Shown here: piece by piece, positions 23,645 to 34,345 of the stretch
How positions within the stretch are numbered: position 1 is the first letter of the stretch
Layout of the letters: the number at the start of each line of letters is the position of its first letter
DNA from: Termitomyces sp. T153
Lineage: Eukaryota > Basidiomycota > Agaricomycetes > Agaricales > Lyophyllaceae
NCBI GenBank assembly: GCA_018296165.2
Contig: JACKQL020000029.1
Location: 434,001 to 498,000, forward strand
Direction of reading: 5' to 3'
Length of the DNA stretch: 64,000 nucleotides
The notes under the pieces: model-generated
Seen by the model: only the letters and a program-made list of their open reading frames with translations
Told to the model about the DNA's origin: nothing
Database searches by the model: none
Made by a program: the position numbers and the translations under genes

Positions 23645-24529
23645 TGTCATTTTCTACTGACCATGGACAAATTCTTACTAGGCAGACACAATGTCCTGCA
23701 CTTATAATCTTCTACTCTGGGAGAGTTCAGTCATCAGATACTTGTGAGGATAGACTGGAGTAGTGGTCTGAGTAGGTCCGGAGAAGTCTAAGACAAAGTG
23801 CAAATAAGGATTGGGCTTGAACATTTGTCAGGCACAAGTCTGGGGGCAGATACTATGGAGCAATTGAGGGTCATGCAAGCAGTGGAAGCAGAACCAGAGT
23901 ATCAGATAGTGTTGATGGGTTCCAGGGCTGAGCATAGGTCAAGGTCCATTGTTAGTTAAGGAGGTACAAGTTGTAAAGATATGAACAAAGCTATGCATAG
24001 AAATCAGAATGAGGTTAGAGTTGAAAGGGAATCAGGCACACATGAAAGGAAACTGAAGCAGACAAGATGAGATGAAGTCAAGACAAAATAGAGACAAGAA
24101 CAAAGTAGGATTGAGACAAGAGACAGAAAAAGAGATAGAGATGAAACTAGGAAACTAAGATATAACAGATACAATCATGAGTAATATCAAGACTACCATA
24201 GCAGATATTACTCTACAACTTAAATACTGACTACTAGGCCTACTCCAAGCATTGCAGGTTTGATGGTGGGGCTCATTAGGGCTGCACAGGTTGGACAGGT
24301 GTTGGGTCTTATCAGACAGGCCATGATGACACACTGGTGTGGGTCTGTGACATATTCCAGAGTTTAAAGGAGGCAGCAGGTATACCTGGGAGCTTGGAAG
24401 GGTTAGAGTAGTGATGGGGCCTACAAGGGTGAACAAGAGTTGGGGTGGGTTGAGGGGGTGTTGGCAGGTAATCTGGAGGTTTGAAGTGTGCTGGAGAGAG
24501 GTCCAGAGGTTTGGAGATGGGTCATGATA
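23645..24529 (-). repeat. Solo LTR of the self-priming gypsy family
   Basis: In plus-strand view it starts TGTCATTTTCTACTGACCAT and ends GGGTCATGATA, the reverse complement of the family LTR ends. The 5-bp duplication AGTGC (23640-23644, 24530-24534) is perfect. It contains AATATCAAGACT (about 24185), the reverse complement of the R-region motif of the family. It is 885 bp against about 1150 for the family, so it carries internal deletions. CpG-poor, hence old. Confidence 0.8.
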
Positions 24530-24628
24530 AGTGCCTGATCCAGAACATACCCACAAACCAATGGTTAGTCTACACATAGTGATGCATCAATAGCCACACC
24601 TAAATCCAGTGGTGTAAGATGTATTTCA

Positions 24629-24779
24629 CCCATGTGTCAATGTCAAAGTATTGGCTGATTGGGACTTGATTGTATTGCACCCATGTGTCAATGTCAAAGT
24701 AGTGGCTGATTGTGACTTGATTGTATTGCATCTATGTGTCAATGTCAAAGTATTGGCTGATTGAGACTTGATTAAGTCC
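24629..24779. repeat. Tandem repeat, 3 x 51 bp
   Basis: Three consecutive 51-bp units start at 24629, 24680 and 24731, each containing ATGTGTCAATGTCAAAGTA and GGCTGATTG(G/T/A)GACTTGATT. The unit is exactly 17 codons and a minus-strand frame stays open across it, giving a 17-residue peptide repeat with the core NTLTLTHGCNTIKSQSA. Confidence 0.85.
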
Positions 24780-26849
24780 TGCTCTCCAAGTATTGTTATC
24801 TGTATGGCCAAGCATGGTTAACAATTGAGAAGGCAAGAGGACTAGTTGCCAATGATGGTCATTCTTCTTTGGCAGAGGAGTTTCTAACTCCTGGAGGGTC
24901 AGCTCTATGACTTGATACATGGTGCAATCCTTCTTGTCTGGAGTAGTAAAAAAGAAGATTCAATAGAACTCCGGAAGAAGGAGAGCAGCATGTATCTACT
25001 CCCTCATAGTAATGCAAGCATATTGCTCATGAATTACTTGCAAAAGCAGCCATAGCTGCTAGGTGCAAAATTTTCCTGAAGTCATTGTGGCACTCAAAGC
25101 ACTCTTATACTAGCATCATTTCCTCACCATCTGAAAGACAGCTGAGCACTGTATCATTCAGCCACTTGAAGTTCATTTTGGACCTCTCAGCATCAATGGC
25201 CAACAGCCACTTGGTATTGGCATTGTGTTTCTTCTTGCAACAATATTCTACATCATCGTCATCAGAGTCACTATTCAAGATGTGTCTTTTAGACATTGCA
25301 ACATTATCATTCTTGCTCTCCAAGTGTGATGCAGCTGCTACACCAGCTACAGCCTGAGAAGCTTGCACTTGCATAACAAAGAATTCTTTGTTATAAGGAT
25401 CCCTATAAGAATATGCTTGTGGAACAGGGTGGCAGGAATAATATAGGTTCTTAGCTTGAGAACCTCAATCATCTCCTCTGCACACTGCAGCACATTCACT
25501 AGAGAGGCCAACAGGGTGGCAATGGCCACAGAGTTGTCTGCCACTGCTGTTGACATAGCTAGCTTCACTGAGCCAGCCTTAGTGGATGCTAGTTTTGAGG
25601 ATCCTGATATGGACCAATGTGTCCCAAAGTCTGGGCACATATCTATCAGCTAGTCCTCACCAGCAGGTACTTAGTCATTATAGGGCACTGGAGGTGCCCT
25701 CTGAGTCAAGAATCCCTTGACAAATACAAAAGGCTTGATACAAGCCTTCTTTGCTTCTGGAAGCTGAGGAGGGGAGGCCACATGCTTTTCCTTTCTCAAT
25801 GCTGATCTAAAGAGGTCCAATTGGATCTTATCCCTCTAACTATGAACAACATCAAGTTTGTTTAGAAGTTGAGATAGTGTTAATTGCACTACTGGATTTT
25901 TGAAGATGTTGGATCTGACATCCTCTGGTACTCCAACATTGTGTGATGATTTGCTCATCTGCAGTTGTGGAGGTCTCAGTCTCCTTTGCTTTGCCTTTGA
26001 CCTTCAACAAGTCAACAATGAGGTATCATTCTCCTGTGCTGGTACAGATAGTGACAGTGCTATTGCCTTCCCCTTTCTTTTGTTAGCTGGGGCAGCTGTT
26101 GGACACCCCAATGCACTTGACAATGATGATGGTGCATTTGATGGATGCACTACAGTGGGCAATGGTGAATACAAGGAGGGAACTGCATCAGAGCTGTGGT
26201 GGACTTTGGGCAATCATCATTGACCTCAATCACTTCTGAGGATAATAGTGCAGGGACCAAAATCCCTACTTGCAATAAAATTGTAGCAGATTGTCATTAA
26301 CCTGCTGTGCCCATTGTTTAGCTGGGACCAGCCACTAGTGCTGGGCCTGCAGAGTACTGTGGCACCATGTATTGTTGAAATTCCTAGGACTATACAGGCT
26401 GTGCAGCCACAGAGTAACCAAAGTTTATTAGTAAAGGAGCACTATGTCCCCCACCTCTTCCTATTTTACCATCCTGTAGAGGCACATGGCATCCCTGCAT
26501 TGGCAACTGTTGCATTACCACTGTATAACTTGGTGGAGCCACATCTCCTAGCACTGCTAGTCCTGCTCCTATAGGCCTTATCTCCTTTGGAGGAGCTCTT
26601 CTCATTGTTGGGAGTGCTATGTCCTCCAGCACTAATACTCCTGCTAATGCACCAAAACCTGGGAATACTCTACCCCTCAGTACTCCTCCCCCTCTTGAGC
26701 TCTGACCAGAGCTCAATAAATACTTTGGTGGACTGGCATTCACTTCACTGAGCTTCTTCTTTTTCTTGCCCATTGGGCAAGGAGTCCTTCAAAAACTGTG
26801 TTGGTGCAATGTAATAAAACAAGGAATAGTTGACTTTGTGGCTAGCCAA
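24780..26849 (-). other. Decayed region downstream of gypsy A pol
   Basis: Minus-strand frames at 26773-26390 (Lys-rich start MGKKKKKL, Gly/Pro-rich), 26213-26004 (NKRKGKA), 25640-25347 and 25374-25105 (acidic run NSDSDDDDVEY) lie in the direction of gypsy A and beyond its chromodomain. They may be remnants of a further gene 3' of its pol. None is recognised and all are short; treat as relics. Confidence 0.35.
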
Positions 26850-27328
26850 GACTTTGGCCAACATAATAATTGGCTGCTAGTATGGTGGCCCCTCCAGCTT
26901 CTAGGCTAAGTCAACTTGACTTTGTTCTTCTAGCCAGCTGTGCAGAGTGCTGTATGCCCTACAACTCCCAGTAGCAGTCAAGAGCCTCAAGGTCCTTGTA
27001 TGTAGCTATGGCCTCCTAAGTGGTGTTCTCCAGACTCCACCAAACCTTGAATCTGAGGCTTAATCCAAGCCACTAATGACCTATTGAGTCATTGACAAAC
27101 CATTTCTGATCATCCAACATGCCAAAGTCATATGGCTCTAGCATCACTCTGTTTGGAAACAGCATGTTGTTGCTGGCCTTATAGGGTTGCAGCAGCAACA
27201 CATGGGACTTAGGATGTATCCTACATTCCTGAAGTGCCATGGGCAACTCCCACACATAATTGAAGGTCTTGTTGTAGGCCTCCAAGATTTTGTATGGTCC
27301 AACCCACTTTGGGCAGAGCTTTCTTTGC
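26850..27328 (-). pseudogene. Gypsy A integrase C-terminus and chromodomain
   Basis: The minus strand reads LCPKWVGPYKILEAYNKTFNYV-type integrase C-terminal sequence (27310 on) and HPKSHVLLLQPY. A chromodomain-like part follows: DDQKWFVND, W(L/S)LRFKVWW and YKDLEALDCY, ending near 26920. Stops interrupt it. The upstream integrase continues at 28503 after a solo LTR. Chromodomains of this type belong to chromoviral Ty3/gypsy elements and direct integration to heterochromatin. Confidence 0.8.
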
Positions 27329-28502
27329 TGTCACAACCCGTCCCCTGGACCCCTGCACATCATCCAGCAACCTCCCGATTCCCCAAAACCCCCGACGCTC
27401 CGCCAAACTTCTGCCCATGCCCCGCACTTATTTTGGTTAGCCCTGACGCAACCTCAGCTAACTCCGACACCTCCCCGGCTAACTCCGACGGCCCCCTGGC
27501 CAACTTCAACACCTTCCCAGCAGCCACTGACACTTACCCTGGATCTCCTGAACCCTGAGAACCACCCCCGCTGTTCCCAATCCTTGCCACCCATCATCAA
27601 CTCAACACCCTGGTTCCTCCGACCCATTCCAGAGTATCACAACAACCTCAGGGTGACCCGCGTTCCCAAATAATCCCATCAACATATCAGCGTGGCCCGA
27701 TCCTCGATTGCAACCAACACCCACCCACTCTGTCGAGCTCCGCCAAGCCCCGCCGCCGCAGCCAATGTACCCCGAAGTTCTCTAGTAATCAGTATATAAG
27801 ATGTCAAGTAGCTCTTTGTACTCTAGTCTTGATATTGCTTAACGTTACCTATGGTCTGATTGTCTCCTTCTTGTGTTTCGTGTTTCGTTTTCCTTAATCT
27901 CAGTCTCCCAGTCCTATCTCAGTCTCCCGGTCTTATCTCAGTCTCCCGGTCTTATCTTGTCTCCATTTTGTTATCATTCTCATTATTGTTTCATACCTCC
28001 ACTCGAATCTACTCTTGTTTCATATCGACTCCATTTCATTTCATCTGACGCTGTCTCAGTGACTCCATCCGGCCGTTGTGCCCAAGTCTTCATCAACCTT
28101 AACGACCTCACAAACTCCGCGATTACAATTACAAACTCCGACACTCTTTCACCAGGTCCAAACCTTGCTCTTTGCTCGGTCCCAGACTCCATCAACTCCA
28201 ATTGATCTCCCATCAAACCCCAGCTCCACTCCCATTGATCACATAGCCGCCTACTCCTTTGCTTCCGCAAATCTCCCATACGGTCTTCTGCCTGAACCCT
28301 GCCAAGCCCGTCCCATTTCCTTGCAATCCGACTCCTCTGGACCTCCCCGGATCTGTCCGGATCACATCCCACTGACTATCCGCACAAGCCATCAGTGCCC
28401 AGAACACTTTCAAGTGTTCGATTGCTAGTGCAAGGGGATCACGCCCACCTAGTAAGGACTCGCCCAGTGCAGCTGAGCCCCCGAGGTCAGCGGAACCTGA
28501 CA
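27329..28502 (+). repeat. Young solo LTR inserted in gypsy A integrase
   Basis: Starts TGTCACAACCCG and ends GAACCTGACA; 1174 bp. The duplication TTTGC flanks it perfectly (27324-27328, 28503-28507). It contains a TATATAAG box at about 27795 and TAGTCTTGATATT at about 27824. Unlike its surroundings it is rich in CpG, so it is recent or has escaped mutation. Frames within it are not genes. Confidence 0.9.
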
Positions 28503-29994
28503 TTTGCTCTGCCTTCTAAGAGGTTGAGATTTTTTGAAGAAAGGTAGATCAATGCATCTTTCTCCAGCTCTGGATCCAGTCAACAATGCAAGTTAGTAGT
28601 ATGCATCTGGAAGATGCATGCCTCAATTATCACATCATGTGCAGCTGCCAAGTTCTTAAGAGCTTGGTGGGCAAATTGCTTATTCTCTGGGAACCACAGA
28701 GTCTGATCAAATCTCCCTGATCATTGACAGCATGTATCCACTGTTCAACTCAAATGGTGTCTACTTTGTTGTCTCAGATATACACATGTTAATTGCAAAT
28801 TCAGTTAGGTCTATTTGACCTAGCCAGTCTTTCTGATCTACAGTGCAAAATTTGACTAACATTCCTATTGGCATGCTTGATTTGTTCATCCATCTGTCAA
28901 TAGAACAAAGTAGACATTAGGAGCTATGCTTCTAACAACTTGTGTAATTCATGCCACTATTTCAACATGAACTCCAAGTCTCAGTTGCTGATGATAGAGC
29001 TCAGGAGGCTACTTGCATTTAAATCCATGACAGCTGCAAGGCTGTCATGGTAGTGTGTATATGAGTATCAAGTGCACCATGCTTGTTATATGACAGATAA
29101 CTACTCATAGGTAGTTATACCCTTTAGAATCAGAGAAAGGGCTTATGAAGTCTATTTCTATTGAGTCCTATGGCTTCACTAATATGTGCAGGAAATGTAG
29201 TTTCCCTGAAGAAAGCTAATTGCTCCCTTTTGCCTGCTGACACAGTTGACAGGTGGTACAAAATGCTTGTGTGTCTGTGATTACAGTTCAGTACCAGTAA
29301 TGGATATACTCCATTGTTCTCTGAGCACAAAAGTGCCTAACTACATAATGTGCTTGGTTAAGTAGTTTGGTCACTATCTCCCATTCACAAGGTATACATA
29401 GCACCTTGTGACCCATGAGATTAATAGTCCAAATCAGTTTGCACTCCAGCTTGAAGGACTTATATTTCTTCGAACAACTTATAATCTCAGCAAAGAGCTT
29501 GTATTTGCTATATAGGGATTGGACCCAATGAAGGAACTCTCTGTCAGACTGATCCTGTAGTTGTAGCATGTGGACCATCCCAAGGATGGCCTTGCCAACT
29601 GTTATATCCTTCTGACCTTCAAGACTTACCAAGCTCTGATAGACTTGGAGTGATCAAGCTATGCCATCATTAATGTTGGCAAGCATCTGGGTTTCTGCAT
29701 CACAAAGTTTGTGATGATCCTGCACTCACTGGCTTTTGTGGCTTAGTCTGTCACAGAGAGTGCAAATCTGACTCAGCTAGGCCTGCATTTTCTGCAGACA
29801 GAGGCAAAGATGTAGTGCATGTTCTGAGGAGAATCACTCTCAAAGTAGTGGGATAAACAGTTTGCTACCTTATTGAGTTCACCTTTAACATATTCACTGT
29901 CATTGGCAGGGAAACAAGTTCTGTTGAGTTGTAAAAAACTCAAGGACTTTGTGATCTGTAATTACATGGATCTTATATTCTAGAAGCTTATCTT
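28503..29994 (-). pseudogene. Gypsy A RNase H end and integrase
   Basis: Reading minus from 29994: the RNase H end (KIHVITDHKVLEFF, about 29980-29935), then the integrase zinc-binding region (AHYVVRHFCAQRTMEYIHYW, 29345-29290), the core (GYNYL near 29120; ITSMVHLI) and the C-terminal part (FAHQALKNLAAAHDV, 28690-28640), leading into 27328. Stops are frequent. The RNase H start lies at 50898-51100, beyond the inserted gypsy B. Confidence 0.8.
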
Positions 29995-31044
29995 TGTCAG
30001 GTTCCACTGACTATGGAGGCTTAGCTACACTGAGCAAGTTCTTACTAGGTGGATGTGATATCCTGCACTTATAACCTAGTGCTCTAGAGTTGGCACAGAC
30101 TAGCGGAACTTGCAAGGGGAAGCTAAGGGAAGCAGTCCAAGCAAGTCTGGAGTGGTCCAGGGAAGTCTAAAACTAAGTATATTGAATGTTGGGCTTGGGC
30201 AGGCATCAAGAACAAGTTTGTAGGCACACAAATGAATTGTGGGGTAAGCAGAGGCTTTGCAAATGATGGGAGCAGAGCCAGAGTTTGATAAGGGATCAAT
30301 TAAGACTAATGGGTTCCAGAGCTGAGCAAAGAACAAGGTCTGGAGTTGTCATAGAAATGTTTGAAGGTCATAGTGCATGCATGGAGTTTGTAATGATGTC
30401 AGAAATAAAAGGGACTTGAAGAGACAAAGGAAACAGAGACAGTTAAGGCAAGATAGAGACAAGACAAGATAAAACTGAGGAAAGGAAATAGATTTGAGAC
30501 TAAAAAATAGAGACAGAAACAAAAGAAACATGAGACACGAGTAACCAGTTAATGCAATATCAGGACTGGAGTATAAGGTGCTACTCTTATATACTGACTA
30601 CTGGAGAGCTCCAGAGGATAGCAGATGTGGTGGTGGGGGTCAACAGAGCCATGTGGAGTCAATAGGTGTCAGTTGCAATCAGGGAGCAGGCTGTAGCAAT
30701 ATTCTGATGGAATCAGTTGGGGACATAGGCTGTTCTGGAGTTGTTGTAATGCTCCAGGGCTGGTCAGGCAAACTAGGGAGATGAGTTGGTGACATGCACT
30801 GGAGTTAGGAACAGTGGAAAGAGTCCCAGGGGCTCAGAAGAGTTGAGGGAAGCATTGACAGCTGTGAAGAAGGCATTGGAGTTAGCTGGGGGGGCCATTA
30901 GAGTTTGCCAAAAAAGTGTCAGAGCTACCTGCAGTGAGCGCGGAGGGTGAACAAGGGTTGGAGGAGTTTGATGGGGCATTGGGGGGCTTGGGGAAGTGAG
31001 CAGGTTGGGAACAAGGTTGGGGGTCTAGGGAGCAGGTTGTGACA
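29995..31044 (-). repeat. 3' LTR of gypsy B
   Basis: In plus view it starts TGTCAGGTTC and ends GGTTGTGACA. The adjacent internal sequence carries the polypurine tract (minus view GAAGGGGGGGTGA). About 1050 bp; it matches the 5' LTR at 49843-50897, including AATATCAAGACT-related sequence near 30560. Confidence 0.85.
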
Positions 31045-31340
31045 TCACCCCCCCTTCAGCATCAAGACCCTTGAGATGTGGAGCACTGGTCAGGGATTGG
31101 CAGGGGTGTGGAAATTGAATTATCATGGCTGCTGACAGGTGGAAGCCATGTATTGAAGTTGTGAGTGTGATTTTGCTTTTTCTGTGCTCTGGAGTTTCTG
31201 ACATATTGATAGAATTATCTGCAGTGGTGGCTGGCTCATTGGGGGCTTCATCTTGTGGCAGAGTTCCAGCAGGATTGGCCCCAGCATTGGTTGGGCATTT
31301 ATCAAGGCCCAATTTTGGTCTGGGGGAGAGGGCTTAGTAT
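31045..31340 (-). other. 3'-most internal sequence of gypsy B
   Basis: Its reverse complement matches the corresponding place in element C (39050-39141): GACCAGTGCTCCACATCTCA-like sequence just before the polypurine tract. The junction with mitochondrial sequence is approximate (31340, uncertain by about 100 bp). Confidence 0.6.
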
Positions 31341-31630
31341 GGATCCTTGTGGAGATCCAATTGGGAAGGCCATCAATGATATTATTGGTAGAGTATTTAG
31401 CTCCACCCTCTCATTATTGCTACTGAATTATCAAAAAAAAAAGGATCCAAAGGGATTTTTTTAAAGAGATTAATTCTTTTTTTTTTATTAATCTCTTTAT
31501 AGAAGCCCCTTTGGATGAATCCCAGGATTCATAATTTTTTTTCTTCTACTAATAACAAGAGGGATTAACAGAAGAGAAAAATCCACCAGTCCCTAGCAAA
31601 AGAGACTATGGAAAATTTACATCAAATATT

Positions 31631-31900
31631 AAGTATTATTTAGCTGGACTCTGGGAAGGGGATGGTCACATATGGATACCTAAAACTACTCATGCACCTA
31701 GTGGAAAAAATACACACCTTATTTTGCTATTTCATTTGCTAAATCAGATTATCCTCTAGTCCAAGAGTTAAAACTCTTAATTGGAGGTTCAATCAAGTAT
31801 AAAGTGGAGATTCACATGAGGAGAGTGGATGAATTGAAGAGGGTGAAGGAAGTGGAAACTAAAGCAAAGCAAGGTTGGAGGATTATTAAGGCCTCCTATT
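31631..31900 (+). pseudogene. LAGLIDADG homing endonuclease fragment (mitochondrial intron type)
   Basis: The plus strand reads YYLAGLWEGDGHIWIPKTTH (from about 31634), the first LAGLIDADG motif (AGLWEGDG) with its usual downstream residues. After one frame change it continues with FAKSDYPLVQELKLLIGGSI (from about 31734). Such proteins are encoded in group I introns of fungal mitochondrial genes, where they cut intronless alleles. Only the N-terminal part is present and it is frameshifted, so it is not functional in the nucleus. Confidence 0.8.
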
Positions 31901-32005
31901 CCTGAAAAAAAGGGGTCTAACAAAAAGGGGCACTGGCTGGTTGAATTTCAAATCCAAAAAGGCAAAGAGAATCAAATATAATTTGAAAGGTTTTAGATGT
32001 AAATA

Positions 32006-32222
32006 TTAAGCTCCTCCCCAGAAGTATATGGCTACAAATAAAAAGAGCCACACTATGTCTACAAAGTGCAAATATAGAATACTAGCTTCAAATCCTTGAT
32101 GGTGTTCTTTTGTTAATTAATAATTTATAATTCTAATAAAACCTACTAATATAAATAATGTACCAACTATTACATGGAAACCATGTAGTCCTTATGTTTG
32201 TGTAATAAAGAGTTTTGAATCT
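32006..32222 (-). pseudogene. cox3: cox3 C-terminal fragment (mitochondrial origin)
   Basis: Minus strand from about 32222: GLHGFHVIVGTLFILVGFIR, later [20 protein letters not shown], then [14 protein letters not shown] and a stop at 32006-32008. This is the conserved last third of cytochrome c oxidase subunit III, with its transmembrane helices and the His residues of the HHVG-type turn; one stop interrupts it. Nuclear copies use the mitochondrial code context and have no promoter, so it is not expressed as protein. Confidence 0.85.
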
Positions 32223-32539
32223 ATAATTAATTGGGGTCTAAAATAATAAATAAAAAATGAAACAAAATAAAATGAAACAAAATAAAACAAAACAAAAATA
32301 AGCACCTCTCATTCCTCATTCCTCATTCAGATTTTTTATTATTTTCCTACTTAGCCCTTAGAATAAGAATAAATAGAGGGGACTCTTTCTTATTTTAAAA
32401 TCAGGAGAGAAAAGAATCCCTTTTAATGATCCATTCTGAAGACCTATGGAGGGACTTTTTTTCTTAAAAGGGATCAATAAACAAACAAAAGGGGATGATG
32501 GGTGGATAAAATAAAATAAAATTTAATTTAGATATAATT

Positions 32540-32610
32540 GCAGGAGTAGAGGGTTTGAACCTCTGTTTGTAAAGTGTAAATTTACTGCTAAACCACTCAG
32601 CTAATGCCTT
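32540..32610 (-). tRNA. Mitochondrial tRNA-Val(UAC)-like, probably a degraded copy
   Basis: The minus strand folds with an anticodon arm GTAAA-TTTACAC-TTTAC (anticodon TAC), a T arm AGAGG-TTCAAAC-CCTCT and a short D arm GCT/AGC. The acceptor stem pairs at only about four of seven positions (AAGGCAT with ACTCCTG), so the copy is decayed or the 5' end is mis-set. It lies in mitochondrial DNA close to cox3. Non-functional in the nucleus. Confidence 0.55.
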
Positions 32611-33053
32611 TAAATTTTATAATAATCTAACCTTGTCTGATAAGGGAAAAGAAGAATCCCTTTTTTTTGTAGAACTCCTTTTTAAATCAAAGATTAAAGA
32701 TTAAAAAAAAGAGCCCCTTATAGCCTACAGTTTTTAGAATCAAAACCCTCTTAGGATTATAGGATTTTAGGATTCTAGGATTCTTCTTTTTTGTAAGGAC
32801 TTACAAGAAAGAAGGTATAGGTAATGGAACCCCCTCTTCATAGACTGTAGGGGTCTATGAAAAAAAAGTAGCCATCTGGATTTTTTATTGTAGAATAAGA
32901 AAGAGTCCAGTTCTAGAATAGAGAGAGGGGCAATGGCTATAATTCTAAAAAGCAGGAGGACAAAGAGGACAAAAAAATTAATCTGTACAGTTGGGGGGTT
33001 AATTATAAATTATTTATTTTCCAGTGGCACTTTCAGTACAGCTACCTTGCTAT

Positions 33054-34196
33054 TGTCATGACCCATTCCCTGGACCCCCACACATCGTCCAATGACCCCC
33101 TGCCCCCCCAGAACCTTCCCCAATGCCTCACCAAACTTCCACAGTGCTCCGTGCCTACTCCAGCTAACTCTGACACATTTTTGGCTAACTTCAATGGCCC
33201 CCTGGCCAACTCCAATGTCTTCCTCACAGTCAGCAATGCTTCCCCTGGATCTCCTGAGCCCCTAGGACCATTCCCCTGCCATACCTGACCCCATTACATG
33301 TCATCAGCTCGACACCCTGGTTCCTCCAACTTACTTTGAAGTATCACAACGACCTCAGAATGGCCTGCATCACCAATTGATCCCATCAACATATCAATGC
33401 AGCCTGCCCTCCAATTGTAACTGACACCCATCAACTCTGTCAAGCTCTGCCAAGCCCCGCTGCCACAGCCAATGTCCCCCGGAGCTCTCTAGTAGTTAGT
33501 ATATAAGATGTAGAGTAGCTTTTTGTACTCTAGTCTTGATATTGCTTAACATTACCTATGGTCTGATTGTTTCTCTCCCATGTTTCATGCCCATGTCCCA
33601 TTCTCCTACTCTCAGTCTCCTGGTCTTGTCCTGTCTCTATTCTATTATTGTTTTCATTATCGTTTTGTATCTCCGCCTGAATCTATTCTCATTCTTGTCT
33701 CAACGTTGTCTCGACTCTGTCTCATTTTGTTTGACTCTGTCTCATCTCGTTTGATCTGTCCATCATGTTCCTATCTCTCCCAATCTTTAACGTCTTCACA
33801 AACCCCACAATTACAATTACAAATCCCCGACACTCTTTAACCAACTCTGAACCTCGCTGCATGCTCAGCTCTGAACTCTATCCACCTCTGTCAATCCCCC
33901 ATCAAACTCCGGCTCTGCTTCCATCACTCACATAGCCTCCGACTCCTCCGCACCTGCAATACTTGCATACAGACTTATGCCTGAACCCCACCAAGCCCAT
34001 CCCCCTTCCCACAGCTCACCCCATACTTTTCTGGACATCCCCGGACTTGCTCAGATCAATCTCCACCAACTATCCTCACAAGTCCCCAGTGTTTTGGGAC
34101 ACCTCTGCATGCCCAGTTGTCAGTGCAGGGAATCATGTCTGCCTGGTAAGGACTCACCCAGTGTAGCTGAGCCCCCATGGTCAGCAGAACCTGACA
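33054..34196 (+). repeat. 5' LTR of element C
   Basis: 1143 bp, TGTCATGACCC to GAACCTGACA. TATA box AGTATATAAGATG at about 33498-33510; R-region motif TAGTCTTGATATT at 33531-33543, about 30 bp downstream. From 33309 on it is nearly identical to the 3' LTR (39397 on) base for base, so the insertion is fairly recent. Confidence 0.9.
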
Positions 34197-34210
34197 TAAT
34201 ATCAAGACTA
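34197..34210 (+). promoter_or_regulatory. Primer binding site complementary to the element's own mRNA start
   Basis: Directly after the LTR end, AATATCAAGACTA (34198-34210) is the perfect reverse complement of TAGTCTTGATATT (33531-33543) in the LTR, which lies about 30 bp after the TATA box, where transcription should start. This is the arrangement of self-primed Tf1-type retrotransposons, in which the mRNA 5' end folds back as primer. Gypsy B shows the same at 49830-49842. Confidence 0.75.
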
Positions 34211-34228
34211 TACCTTACTCCATTTGTG

Positions 34229-34345
34229 ATGTCCATGCCAGCTCTGCACACACATTTGCCAAACACTTCTGATGTCTATAGTCAACCCATGCCTGGAAAT
34301 CCTTATGATTCCTATGGCCCTGCCCAATTTGCCAAGGCACATTGA
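34229..34345 (+). pseudogene. Gag N-terminal fragment of element C
   Basis: The start MSMPALHTHLPNTSDVYSQP (34229 on) resembles the gypsy B Gag start MSAYNLMYNPAGYLTNVYGQ and lies the same distance (about 30 bp) from the primer site. A stop follows at 34343-34345. Beyond it only Pro-rich, stop-rich sequence is found. Confidence 0.5.

Larger units (their letters stand above)
31341..33053. other. Nuclear mitochondrial DNA insertion, part 1
   Basis: Very AT-rich sequence with poly-A/T runs, a LAGLIDADG endonuclease relic, the end of cox3, and a tRNA-like gene. This combination occurs in fungal mitochondrial genomes. It is cut on the right by the LTR at 33054 and resumes at 40059. The left edge is approximate. 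Confidence 0.8.

Noticed and set aside
24629..24779. Possible CRISPR-like array
   Set aside because: The units are contiguous 51-bp tandem repeats without unique spacers, in a eukaryotic repeat region.
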